A DNA stretch of 64,000 nucleotides from an uncultured Aquimarina sp. (lineage in GTDB: Bacteria > Bacteroidota > Bacteroidia > Flavobacteriales > Flavobacteriaceae): positions 310,001 through 374,000 of the forward strand of contig NZ_CANMED010000007.1 of the NCBI RefSeq assembly GCF_947496855.1, read 5' to 3'. Numbering within the stretch: the stretch's first letter is position 1; every line of letters starts with the position of its first letter. A program made the position numbers and the translations under genes. The notes below the pieces were generated by a model. It saw only the letters and a program-made list of their open reading frames with translations. It did not search any database and was not told the origin of the DNA. This document shows, piece by piece, positions 30,128 through 39,059 of this stretch.

Positions 30128-31030
30128 TTACCGAATAGGCAAGAAAATTTCTGCTTTCCACTTAGAGGAGTTTCCATCTTGCATTGGGTTATTATAGAAT
30201 ATCTCTAAAGGTGTTTTTTTAATTAAAATATCTCTCCTTTTTGCATAATTTACCAATGCAAACCATGCCTGATCACTGTTCCTATAATTACCATAAAATG
30301 TAGCTTTAAGAGCCTTTTCAGGAATTAATTTATCATATTTTATTATAGAATTTACTGGTAGAGAATCCATATATATTATAGGAAATCCAAAACTAAATTT
30401 GATAACATCTGTAACAGAATCCCATTCTTTTATTTTTACAAAGGGATAGCCATTCTGTTCTACCTTATTTTCTAATATTTTAGGATACAAATCAGCATTG
30501 ACCCTTAGCATAGTACCTGCTTTTTCTGATCGACTGGATTCTGACGAGATATAAAGGTATTCTAATGATGGTATTGCAGACACTCCTTCAATTTCTACTC
30601 TAAAATTTTTAGCAAAGTTATTTACTCCTTTCCCAAAATCTTTTAATTCTTTTTTTAGTGATTTGCTAAAATTAGTTTCTCCAGTGAGTATTCCTAATCT
30701 ATTAACAATTGAATGTTCTTTTGATTTTATTCCTACTTTAATTTGGGTTATTGAATCATTAACACTTTCTAAATTCCATTCCAAATTAAGAATTGTATCT
30801 TTTAAGATAACTCGCTGCGTAACTTGCTTAAATAGAATTGTATCAACTGTATTAATATTCTTTATTTGTGGATCACCTCCCCATGATTCCCAACTCAATA
30901 TTTGATGGTAAATGCCTCCCGGCGAACCTTTCGCTTTAAAAGAAACTTGATAATCATACTGCTTAATAAATAAATACCAAATAACCGCTCCTAAGAATAT
31001 AGTGAGCATTATAATTCCTGCTTTTTTCAT
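30128..31030 (-). CDS. SRPBCC/effector-binding (GyrI-like)-type protein, membrane anchored
   Basis: 300 aa; N-terminal TM; VSFKAKGSPGGIYHQILSWESWGGDPQIKNINTVDTILFKQVTQRVILKDTILNLEWNLESVNDSITQIKVGIK (SRPBCC-like), C-terminal effector-binding-like region. Confidence 0.55.
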   Translation of the reverse strand: MKKAGIIMLTIFLGAVIWYLFIKQYDYQVSFKAKGSPGGIYHQILSWESWGGDPQIKNINTVDTILFKQVTQRVILKDTILNLEWNLESVNDSITQIKVGIKSKEHSIVNRLGILTGETNFSKSLKKELKDFGKGVNNFAKNFRVEIEGVSAIPSLEYLYISSESSRSEKAGTMLRVNADLYPKILENKVEQNGYPFVKIKEWDSVTDVIKFSFGFPIIYMDSLPVNSIIKYDKLIPEKALKATFYGNYRNSDQAWFALVNYAKRRDILIKKTPLEIFYNNPMQDGNSSKWKAEIFLPIR

Positions 31031-31034
31031 ACTA

Positions 31035-32447
31035 CTAATTAGTCACCACTTTAGACTTTGAAGCATTCATTTTTAGATTCTGAACTACGAACTTACCTAA
31101 TTCTCGACCTTGATCTAACCCTAAATCTATTGCCGCTCTATAATGAATTCCGCCATAAAGTCTGCTTACCGCAGCTTCATCAGCTGCCTTATTAAAGGAT
31201 TCAAAAGAACGAATAGGTAAGCCGTATTGTAGTTCCGTATCATCATCAAAAGCAAAATCATCGCCGAAGATATCAGTCAACACTGTTGAAGCAGCTCCTG
31301 AAACTACAGAATGTCCACTAGTATATTCAGGAAAAGGAGGTGTTTGTAAAACTGGAGTCCAATTCTCATCAATATGTTGATTGATCAATGTTTCAGGACG
31401 AATCAAATTACTTCTGTATTTCTCATCCCAGCAACTTATAAAAGCATCGGCAATCGCAACAGAAGTTTTGGTATAAGCAAAAACGGTTTTCGCGAAATCT
31501 GCGTTAGTTTTTTTGCAAGCAATTTTACAAATACCTATCCAATGAGCACCTGGCGTAATTTTCTTTGTCGCAAACATTAAATGACCTTTATGTGTTGAAA
31601 CATAAGGGTTACAATCCCAAAATTGTGCAATTTCCAGTTTTTCTGAATCTTCTCCTTCTTCCTTAATTTTCTGACCAACTTCATAAGTCTCTATCAATTC
31701 TTTATAGAATGGCGTATCTTTTTCTAATGAAAAATCTGGATATCTTGCTGGTTTAAATTGTGATGAAGAATCTATAATGGACGGTCTTATTTCTTTCCAA
31801 TGAGGCTCAATCCCATCCATATAATCCGGCGGAGTAGGCTGCCACCTAGAAGGATCTTCCGTATTTACTGAAAACTTGGGCATTGTTCTAGTTTGCGCAT
31901 AATTATCTGAAGCATACCATTTTTTCACATGTTCTGCCATCTCTAATCCATATGCTTGAGAGTCGTTAAAAGTTACTTCATTTTGTAATTTCCAGGTATT
32001 ATACAAACTATCACGATATACTTCTACACGTTCTTCTGAAAAAAGTAATGATTTACCGACTTCCAAATACGCAACTAACGCAGAAAGCTTATAATTAATA
32101 TTTTTGGTTGTATCAACAGCAGGAATAGATTTTAGACCATGTAATTGATTTGATAAGGTTCTATAATCCTTACCTTCTTGTCGCATCACTTCGTATGCAG
32201 CGATATTAGCATAATTATATATTCGACTTGCTACAGGTGGTGAAAAAATATCGTGTACCATTACCTCTGTAATTTTATCTACAGCTTGGTGGTAATCATC
32301 AGGAGTGATTTCAATCTCTTTGACTTCTTTTTGGCAAGCATTTAAAAACAATAGCAAAAAAGTGAATAAAAATATATTCTTGCTTCTTCTTAAGAAGGCG
32401 CTTTCACTTACTTTATTGAAGTATTTCATGAATTTCTGCTTTTCCAT
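31035..32447 (-). CDS. Vanadium-dependent haloperoxidase-like / PAP2 superfamily lipoprotein
   Basis: 470 aa; lipobox LFLNACQK; motifs KYRSNLIRP (K-x6-RP), YTSGHSVVSG, SRLYGGIHYRAAIDLG (SR-x5-H). Confidence 0.87.
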   Translation of the reverse strand: MEKQKFMKYFNKVSESAFLRRSKNIFLFTFLLLFLNACQKEVKEIEITPDDYHQAVDKITEVMVHDIFSPPVASRIYNYANIAAYEVMRQEGKDYRTLSNQLHGLKSIPAVDTTKNINYKLSALVAYLEVGKSLLFSEERVEVYRDSLYNTWKLQNEVTFNDSQAYGLEMAEHVKKWYASDNYAQTRTMPKFSVNTEDPSRWQPTPPDYMDGIEPHWKEIRPSIIDSSSQFKPARYPDFSLEKDTPFYKELIETYEVGQKIKEEGEDSEKLEIAQFWDCNPYVSTHKGHLMFATKKITPGAHWIGICKIACKKTNADFAKTVFAYTKTSVAIADAFISCWDEKYRSNLIRPETLINQHIDENWTPVLQTPPFPEYTSGHSVVSGAASTVLTDIFGDDFAFDDDTELQYGLPIRSFESFNKAADEAAVSRLYGGIHYRAAIDLGLDQGRELGKFVVQNLKMNASKSKVVTN

Positions 32448-35400
32448 TGTTTAATGTGATTAATAAATAATCCTTATTTACAAAATTAATAATATTTAAT
32501 CCTCTAACCGATTTTTGACTCAAGTTAATACCCAATTCTCTTGCTTCAATCACAGAAGTATCTTCCTTCATAATAGCTCCAGCAAAACCATCAAATCTAC
32601 CGTGATAAGGAATCATTCCAAAATAGTTCCCCGCCATAAACACTTCTTCTTTTCCGTCTTTGTTAAAATCATATTTTAACATGTCCATGATTGGTGCTAC
32701 TTGAAGTAAATTTTCAAAAGGAACGAAAACGAATGTTCCTTTTTCGTTTTTCAAATACCCAGAAGCTAATTGATCTACTTCTAATAACTCTGCATCTTTT
32801 AATGCATCTTGTCCAAAAACTTCTTCTACAGTTTTACCAGCAAAGCTGTTGTATGTCGTAAACTTTTTCTTTAGATAGTTTAACTGACTTGACAATTCAT
32901 CTAAGCCCAATGCCGTATAATATTTCTCTTTTTTAGGCAATGCCAAAATTGTTTCGGTTTTGTTATTATTGTCAAAATCAGAATAATACATTTTTAAAGG
33001 GAAATCTGAAGAAGCTGTTAGCTTAGAATTTAATCCAAAATTACCTATTAGATAGTCAACATCTCCATCATTATCGATATCAAAGTCAATAATTGATTGC
33101 CAAAGGCCTTTTAACTTTTCTGGTAAAAACTTATCTGTTACATCTATCAAATCCCCTCCTATATTTTTGAAAAACTGAGGAGACATCCACTCTCCGATAA
33201 CAATTAAATCTTTTACCTCATCATTATCAAAATCGCTCCAAATGGCGTCGGTAACCATTCCAACTTTTAGTAAGTCTGTATTTTCTTTTACTTTAAACCT
33301 TCCCGAATCATTAATCAATATATAAGAATTCGGGATTTTACCAAAATCATTAGAAACAGCATAACCCCCGACAAAAAGGTCTAGATCTCCATCTCCGTCT
33401 ACATCAAAAGGTTTGATTACAGATTCGTGTTCGTATAATTCTAGGAAATCGCTTTTAGATAAACCAGCATCTGAGTTTATATATAACCTATCTGCTAACT
33501 CCTTGGATGTCCCAAAAAACTCTCCTCCAGAAGATGCAACCAGTAAGTCTTTTTTACCATCATTATTTAAATCTTCTATAATAGCAGCTACGTCTTCTTT
33601 CTTTTTATCGGCATTAAGAATCTCGGATAATTGTTCTTTAAAACCAGTGGCGGTTTGGATGTATATTTTAGATGCTTCAAATTTTGAACTTCCAAAAAAA
33701 ACATCGTCTTTCCCATCACCATTTAAATCTCCTATCGCAGTAGCTGGTCCTCGATCTGAAATTTTATATGGAATTAATTTTTGTCGATTAAAATCTGTGT
33801 AATTATTCTCTTTATGCACATACTGTAAACCAAGAATAGAATCTACTTTTTTAAACCATCCCTTATTTTTAGGAAATAACTTTTCATAATTCACAGCATT
33901 TCTTTTGTGTAATAATTTAACTGTTAAGGTTTGATTTGTAATAATATTTTCTGCGACTTGGATAGTATTATCTGGCCATATAATTTTTAACGAATCTATT
34001 GTTGTGATGGTATCGTATCCAAAATGAATCATAGGTTCTGAAGAAGACTGGAAACCTTTTGAAGTAAATAACTGCTTGTACTGTGCAATTCCTTGATGAT
34101 ATGAGATTACTTTGGTTCCTATTCCAAATTTGTTTTTGTCTTTAAAATCAAATTTCAGTTTTAAAAACCTCTTTTTTTCATTCGTTTTATTTTGATAAAA
34201 AGAAGCTGGAGCATTTATATTATTTGTTACTATATCTAAGTCTCCATCGTTATCAAAATCAGCATAAGCACTTCCTGTAGAAGCCGTGTTTTCTAATGGA
34301 AGCCAGCTAAAAGACTTATCTAAAAAGCTAACTTCTTTATCTCCTTTAAAAACAGAATTCTGCACTTTGCCGGAGGGCATCATATTTAAAGCTTCATTAT
34401 TTACTAACTTTCTAGTGCTTAGTTTTTCCTGTATTTTTTCATTAGAAATATATTTAATATAGTCTAGGTCATTAGGGCGCTTAGGAATTCCATTGGATAT
34501 AAATACATCTTGTTCTCCATCTTGATCATAATCTGCAAACAATGCAGACCAACTCCAATCTGTAGCTGATACACCGCTTAGTAATGCGGTTTCAGTAAAA
34601 TACTCCCCTTGATTGATCTGAAGCATATTGCGGGCATACTGATAGTGGTATCCTAATCGATTGATACGCATTTGCAACATATCTACCGTTTCATCTCCAG
34701 CAGAAGTCTTCAAGACTGTTTCATCACCTGGAGTCATATCCAACGTAATTATATCTGCATATCCATCGTGATTAATATCTGCAACATCATTACCCATGGA
34801 GAAACGGCTCGTATGTCCAAAAATTTCTTTTAGAGATTCACTGAAGGTACCATCTCCATTATTGACATAATAATAATCATCCTCGTGAAAATCATTACTC
34901 ACATAAATATCTGTATATCCATCATTATTAAAATCCGCTGTTGCTATTCCAAGACCATATCCATTTCCACCACCAAAAATTCCTGCTTCTACACTGACAT
35001 CAGTAAATACACTTCCATCATTGCGAAGTAATTTATCACCGCTTTCGTAACTTCTTTTATTTCGGAGTGTAGCTCTTCCAAAAGAATTCTGTGTATGAAT
35101 TGCATGATTTAATAAATACATATCTAAATCACCATCATTATCATAATCAAAAAACGCAGCTGATGTAGTATAATTTTTAAAATCTAATTTATACTCAGAA
35201 GCTTTCTCTGTAAATGTATTATCTCCATTGTTTATGAATAATTCATTTCTCCCTTCTAATCCCTGAAGACCAACTACGGCACAGACATAGATATCCAGAT
35301 ATCCGTCTCCATTAACATCTGCCATTACTGTCCCAGTATTCCAATCCGAATTTCCTGCTACTCCTGCTTTATCTGTTATATTTTCGAATTGAAAGTTTCC

Positions 35401-35742
35401 TTTGTTTAGATAGAGTTTATTCTCTCCTTGATTAGATGTAAAGAATACATCAACTAGATCATCCTTATTGATATCTCCAACGGCTACACCAGCACCATTG
35501 TAGTAATACAAATAATCAAGAATATTCAATTCTTCAGTAGGAACTAATGTATTTTGGAATGAAATATTTGTAATCTCCGAAGTAATCTTATCAAATAATT
35601 CACCTTGATGAATTTCTTGTTTGGAACAGGAATTCAACACGAGTAAAACAACGATGAATGATCTTTTTATTAAAGCCCAGACACCTGACAGGTTTTTAAA
35701 ACCTGTCAGGTCTGTTTGTAACATTTGATTGAGAATAATCAT
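32413..35742 (-). CDS. VCBS/FG-GAP repeat lipoprotein with ASPIC/UnbV-like region (PUL-2 copy 3)
   Basis: 1109 aa; many D-x-[DN]-x-D-G repeats; FGIGTKVISYHQGIAQYKQLFTSKGFQSSSEPMIHFGYDTITTIDSLKIIWPDNT; start overlaps the upstream stop as ATGA. Confidence 0.93.
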   Translation of the reverse strand: MIILNQMLQTDLTGFKNLSGVWALIKRSFIVVLLVLNSCSKQEIHQGELFDKITSEITNISFQNTLVPTEELNILDYLYYYNGAGVAVGDINKDDLVDVFFTSNQGENKLYLNKGNFQFENITDKAGVAGNSDWNTGTVMADVNGDGYLDIYVCAVVGLQGLEGRNELFINNGDNTFTEKASEYKLDFKNYTTSAAFFDYDNDGDLDMYLLNHAIHTQNSFGRATLRNKRSYESGDKLLRNDGSVFTDVSVEAGIFGGGNGYGLGIATADFNNDGYTDIYVSNDFHEDDYYYVNNGDGTFSESLKEIFGHTSRFSMGNDVADINHDGYADIITLDMTPGDETVLKTSAGDETVDMLQMRINRLGYHYQYARNMLQINQGEYFTETALLSGVSATDWSWSALFADYDQDGEQDVFISNGIPKRPNDLDYIKYISNEKIQEKLSTRKLVNNEALNMMPSGKVQNSVFKGDKEVSFLDKSFSWLPLENTASTGSAYADFDNDGDLDIVTNNINAPASFYQNKTNEKKRFLKLKFDFKDKNKFGIGTKVISYHQGIAQYKQLFTSKGFQSSSEPMIHFGYDTITTIDSLKIIWPDNTIQVAENIITNQTLTVKLLHKRNAVNYEKLFPKNKGWFKKVDSILGLQYVHKENNYTDFNRQKLIPYKISDRGPATAIGDLNGDGKDDVFFGSSKFEASKIYIQTATGFKEQLSEILNADKKKEDVAAIIEDLNNDGKKDLLVASSGGEFFGTSKELADRLYINSDAGLSKSDFLELYEHESVIKPFDVDGDGDLDLFVGGYAVSNDFGKIPNSYILINDSGRFKVKENTDLLKVGMVTDAIWSDFDNDEVKDLIVIGEWMSPQFFKNIGGDLIDVTDKFLPEKLKGLWQSIIDFDIDNDGDVDYLIGNFGLNSKLTASSDFPLKMYYSDFDNNNKTETILALPKKEKYYTALGLDELSSQLNYLKKKFTTYNSFAGKTVEEVFGQDALKDAELLEVDQLASGYLKNEKGTFVFVPFENLLQVAPIMDMLKYDFNKDGKEEVFMAGNYFGMIPYHGRFDGFAGAIMKEDTSVIEARELGINLSQKSVRGLNIINFVNKDYLLITLNNGKAEIHEILQ
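35683..35711. repeat. REP-like perfect palindrome located inside the 5' coding region of the 32413-35742 ORF
   Basis: ACCTGACAGGTTTT (35683-35696), T, AAAACCTGTCAGGT (35698-35711). Confidence 0.85.
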
Positions 35743-38700
35743 TTCAACTTAAAAATCTTAGGCATTTCGTTATTAATTAATACTAATAAATACTTTTCTC
35801 CTGATTTATTCTCCATCCAGCGCATGTTTCTTACTTCATCCTCTACTAAAAACCCAGAATATTTTTGATCTTTAAAATTTCCTTTTCCATCTCCTAACAA
35901 AATATTTCCTCGACTAGCATCTAATCTAGAAAATTGAGGTTTAAAATTATAATTATTACCTGCAACAATAAGGTCTAGGTGGCCATCCTTATTTACATCT
36001 TCGGTTTCAACATCACAGATACAGGATAATTGTGTTTCTTTTGGAAGTTCTCTTATTTGAAAAGTATTGTCACCATTATTATAAGCTACTAAATTGGCGA
36101 AATTATTTACGGTTTTAATAGTTGTATTTGCTAATACATCTTTCGAAAATAATTCATCAATAGACTTGGTTGCATACTCAGAAAACTTTAAGTTTTGCTT
36201 CTTTAGCACATTGATTTGTGCTGTTATTTCACTTTTTAAATGTATAGGAACGTCTTTTCCATCAATAGTTTGCGTCACAATTTGTTCTACTGTTCCGTTA
36301 TTATCAAAATCGTTGATATACATCTTGGAAGGAGTTTCTTTACCACATTGATAAATAGAATTTAGTCCTCTATTTCCTAAAACTAAATCTATATCTCCAT
36401 CTTTATCTAAATCAGTTGCTTCTACTGTATTAAACCAACCAGAAACCTCATCTAAATTTGTTTTAATTAAATCTAACGTATTGCCGTTGTTTATGAACAC
36501 TTTTGGAGACATCCATTCTCCTACGAGAATTAAATCCTTTTTACTATCGCCATCCATATCCTGCCAAGTAGCACTAGTGATCATTCCAATAGATTGAGCA
36601 TCTGCAGCTTTATTTGCAGTTACATCTTTAAAATTTCCTTTGCCATCATTCTCTAGAAAATAACTTTGCGGAGAAACCCCATATTTTCCTATGATACTAT
36701 GACTCCCAACAAATAAATCAATGTCGCCATCCTGATCGTAATCATATGGTGCTAATGTAGAGATGTTAGTAATTGTAGGTAAAATAATTTCTCCTCGTGA
36801 AAAATATCCTCTCCCATCATTAATATAACTTCTAACACCTGTTCTTGCTCCTTTAAAATTTCCCCCAGACCCTACTACCAAATCTAAATCCTTATCTCCA
36901 TCAATATCTTCAAAAATAGCTACGGTATCTTCAAAAAACTTTTCAGTTTCAAATTTTGATAACGTTAATCGTCCTCTTCCGTTCTGATAGTACAATTTAC
37001 TAGGTTGATCATATGCTCCTCCAACAAAGACATCATCATTACCATCTCCATTAACATCTGCAATTGCAATCGCTGGACCTTCTCTGGATTGCATTTTGTA
37101 AATCAATCCTTCGTAATCAAAATCAACATAAGGATCTTCTTTATGAGATTCTAAAGTGTTGCTAATTTCCTCAAAAAAAATATCTTGTTTCTTTTCTGGA
37201 TGTATATAATTTTTCGTTGCATTTTTCTGAGCTAATTGAACTACTGTATTAAGGGCAATATCTTTAATAGTTTCTGTCTTTCCATTAGGATAAATCACCT
37301 GTAATGAATCTACCTTCTTTGTTTTGCCCAACCCAATAGTCATTATATATTCTATAGAAGATTGGAAGCCCCTTGTTGGTATTAATTCTTGCCTTATAAT
37401 CTCGTCATTAGTATATAATTCTATGACACTACCAATCCCAAAGGTGTTTTTATCAGCTCCTTCTATTTTAATTTTTAAATAATTATTTCCTTTTTCTTCG
37501 CTATTATTTTGATAAATAGCGACTGGCATATTAAAATTATTAACCACCAGATCTAAATCTCCATCATTATCTAGATCTCCATAAGCAGATCCATTAGAAA
37601 AAGTTGGCTCACCAAACCCCCAATTATCTGTTAGGTCAGAAAAAGTAAGGTCTCCATTATTTTTAAAAGCATAATTAGATATTGGAGTAGAAGGCATTTT
37701 ATTAATAATAGAATCTATTTCTTCTTTTTTACCGGTTAATGTCATCTTCTGAATGATATCATTGGCGAAAAAATTCATGAAATCCATATCAGTCAGATCG
37801 TGATAAATTCCATTACTAACATAGATGTCGCGATAACCATCATTATCCATATCAAACAACAATGCTCCCCAACTCCAATCTGTTTTTGCTACACCACTAT
37901 AAAAAGCAATTTCTGAAAAGGTATTATTTCCATTATTAAGCTGAAGTGAATTCTGCATGTACTGATTATAAAAATCTCTATTCTTTTTTAATTGATATAC
38001 ATCATAGCTTTCGAAAGAACTGGTTTCTTTTAATCGTTGATCATTTTCTGGTAACATATCGGTTACAAAAATTTCAGGATATCCATCATTATTAATATCT
38101 GCCATATCTGCTCCCATTGAAGAAATACTAAGATGTTTGACCCAATCCTTAATTTCTTCCTTAAATGTTCCATCACCTTGGTTTATATATAGGTAATCTC
38201 TTTCGTAAAAATCATTTGACACATAAATATCTGGAAGCAAATCTTTATTAACATCTCCAATAGTGACTCCTAATCCAAAACCAATAAGGCTTCCGAAAAT
38301 TCCAGCAATTTCGCTTACATCTGTAAACACACCATCATCATTTCTAAGTAACTTATCTCCTCCTCCTTTTAAAATCTCAGGAATATTCCAATCTTCTGCT
38401 CTAAGATTACGCTTGTTTACGTATCCTAAGCTACTAACTGGTATAAAACTATTATTAAGAATATACACATCCAGATCTCCATCTTTATCATAATCAAAAA
38501 ACGCAGCGTGGGTTGTAAAACCGCTATCTGCCAGATTATAATCTGCTGCTTTTTCTGTAAAAGTTATGATTCCTGAACTTGCCGAAGGGCCATTGTTTAT
38601 AAAGAGTTCATTCTTTTGATCATCTCCTTCTACATTACCTGCATTGCAAACGTAAATATCCAATAATCCGTCTGCATTGATATCTACCATCACAACTCCG

Positions 38701-39059
38701 GTAGACCAAGAATTTTTACCTTTTGTATTGGAAGATTCTGAAATATCTTCAAACGTAAAATCCCCTTTGTTAAGATATAGTTTATTTTCTTTTCTATTAG
38801 CAGTCAAATATACATCCGGCAAACCATCATTGTTTATGTCGCCAATAGCTACTCCTCCACCATTATAAAAATTTCTATAGGTGAAAATATTGAAGTCCTT
38901 TTCGTTATCAACTTGGTTAATGAAATCAATATTTGTCTTTTCTGGAGTCAGTTTAGTAAATAATGTATCCTCTTTCTCTACTAGTTGCTTTTGTTTTTCC
39001 TCTTTTGTACAGGAAAAAAGCATTAGGGATATCAGAATACTATATAAAAATTTATTCAT
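35739..39059 (-). CDS. VCBS/FG-GAP repeat lipoprotein with ASPIC/UnbV-like region (PUL-2 copy 2)
   Basis: 1106 aa; lipobox SLMLFSCTK; FYNGGGVAIGDINNDGLPDVYLTANRKENKLYLNKGDFTFEDIS; paralogous to the neighbouring ORFs. Confidence 0.95.
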   Translation of the reverse strand: MNKFLYSILISLMLFSCTKEEKQKQLVEKEDTLFTKLTPEKTNIDFINQVDNEKDFNIFTYRNFYNGGGVAIGDINNDGLPDVYLTANRKENKLYLNKGDFTFEDISESSNTKGKNSWSTGVVMVDINADGLLDIYVCNAGNVEGDDQKNELFINNGPSASSGIITFTEKAADYNLADSGFTTHAAFFDYDKDGDLDVYILNNSFIPVSSLGYVNKRNLRAEDWNIPEILKGGGDKLLRNDDGVFTDVSEIAGIFGSLIGFGLGVTIGDVNKDLLPDIYVSNDFYERDYLYINQGDGTFKEEIKDWVKHLSISSMGADMADINNDGYPEIFVTDMLPENDQRLKETSSFESYDVYQLKKNRDFYNQYMQNSLQLNNGNNTFSEIAFYSGVAKTDWSWGALLFDMDNDGYRDIYVSNGIYHDLTDMDFMNFFANDIIQKMTLTGKKEEIDSIINKMPSTPISNYAFKNNGDLTFSDLTDNWGFGEPTFSNGSAYGDLDNDGDLDLVVNNFNMPVAIYQNNSEEKGNNYLKIKIEGADKNTFGIGSVIELYTNDEIIRQELIPTRGFQSSIEYIMTIGLGKTKKVDSLQVIYPNGKTETIKDIALNTVVQLAQKNATKNYIHPEKKQDIFFEEISNTLESHKEDPYVDFDYEGLIYKMQSREGPAIAIADVNGDGNDDVFVGGAYDQPSKLYYQNGRGRLTLSKFETEKFFEDTVAIFEDIDGDKDLDLVVGSGGNFKGARTGVRSYINDGRGYFSRGEIILPTITNISTLAPYDYDQDGDIDLFVGSHSIIGKYGVSPQSYFLENDGKGNFKDVTANKAADAQSIGMITSATWQDMDGDSKKDLILVGEWMSPKVFINNGNTLDLIKTNLDEVSGWFNTVEATDLDKDGDIDLVLGNRGLNSIYQCGKETPSKMYINDFDNNGTVEQIVTQTIDGKDVPIHLKSEITAQINVLKKQNLKFSEYATKSIDELFSKDVLANTTIKTVNNFANLVAYNNGDNTFQIRELPKETQLSCICDVETEDVNKDGHLDLIVAGNNYNFKPQFSRLDASRGNILLGDGKGNFKDQKYSGFLVEDEVRNMRWMENKSGEKYLLVLINNEMPKIFKLK

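Noticed and set aside
33413-33802. 129-aa plus-strand ORF
   Set aside because: Antisense to the VCBS repeat gene; repetitive calcium-site codons generate a spurious open frame.
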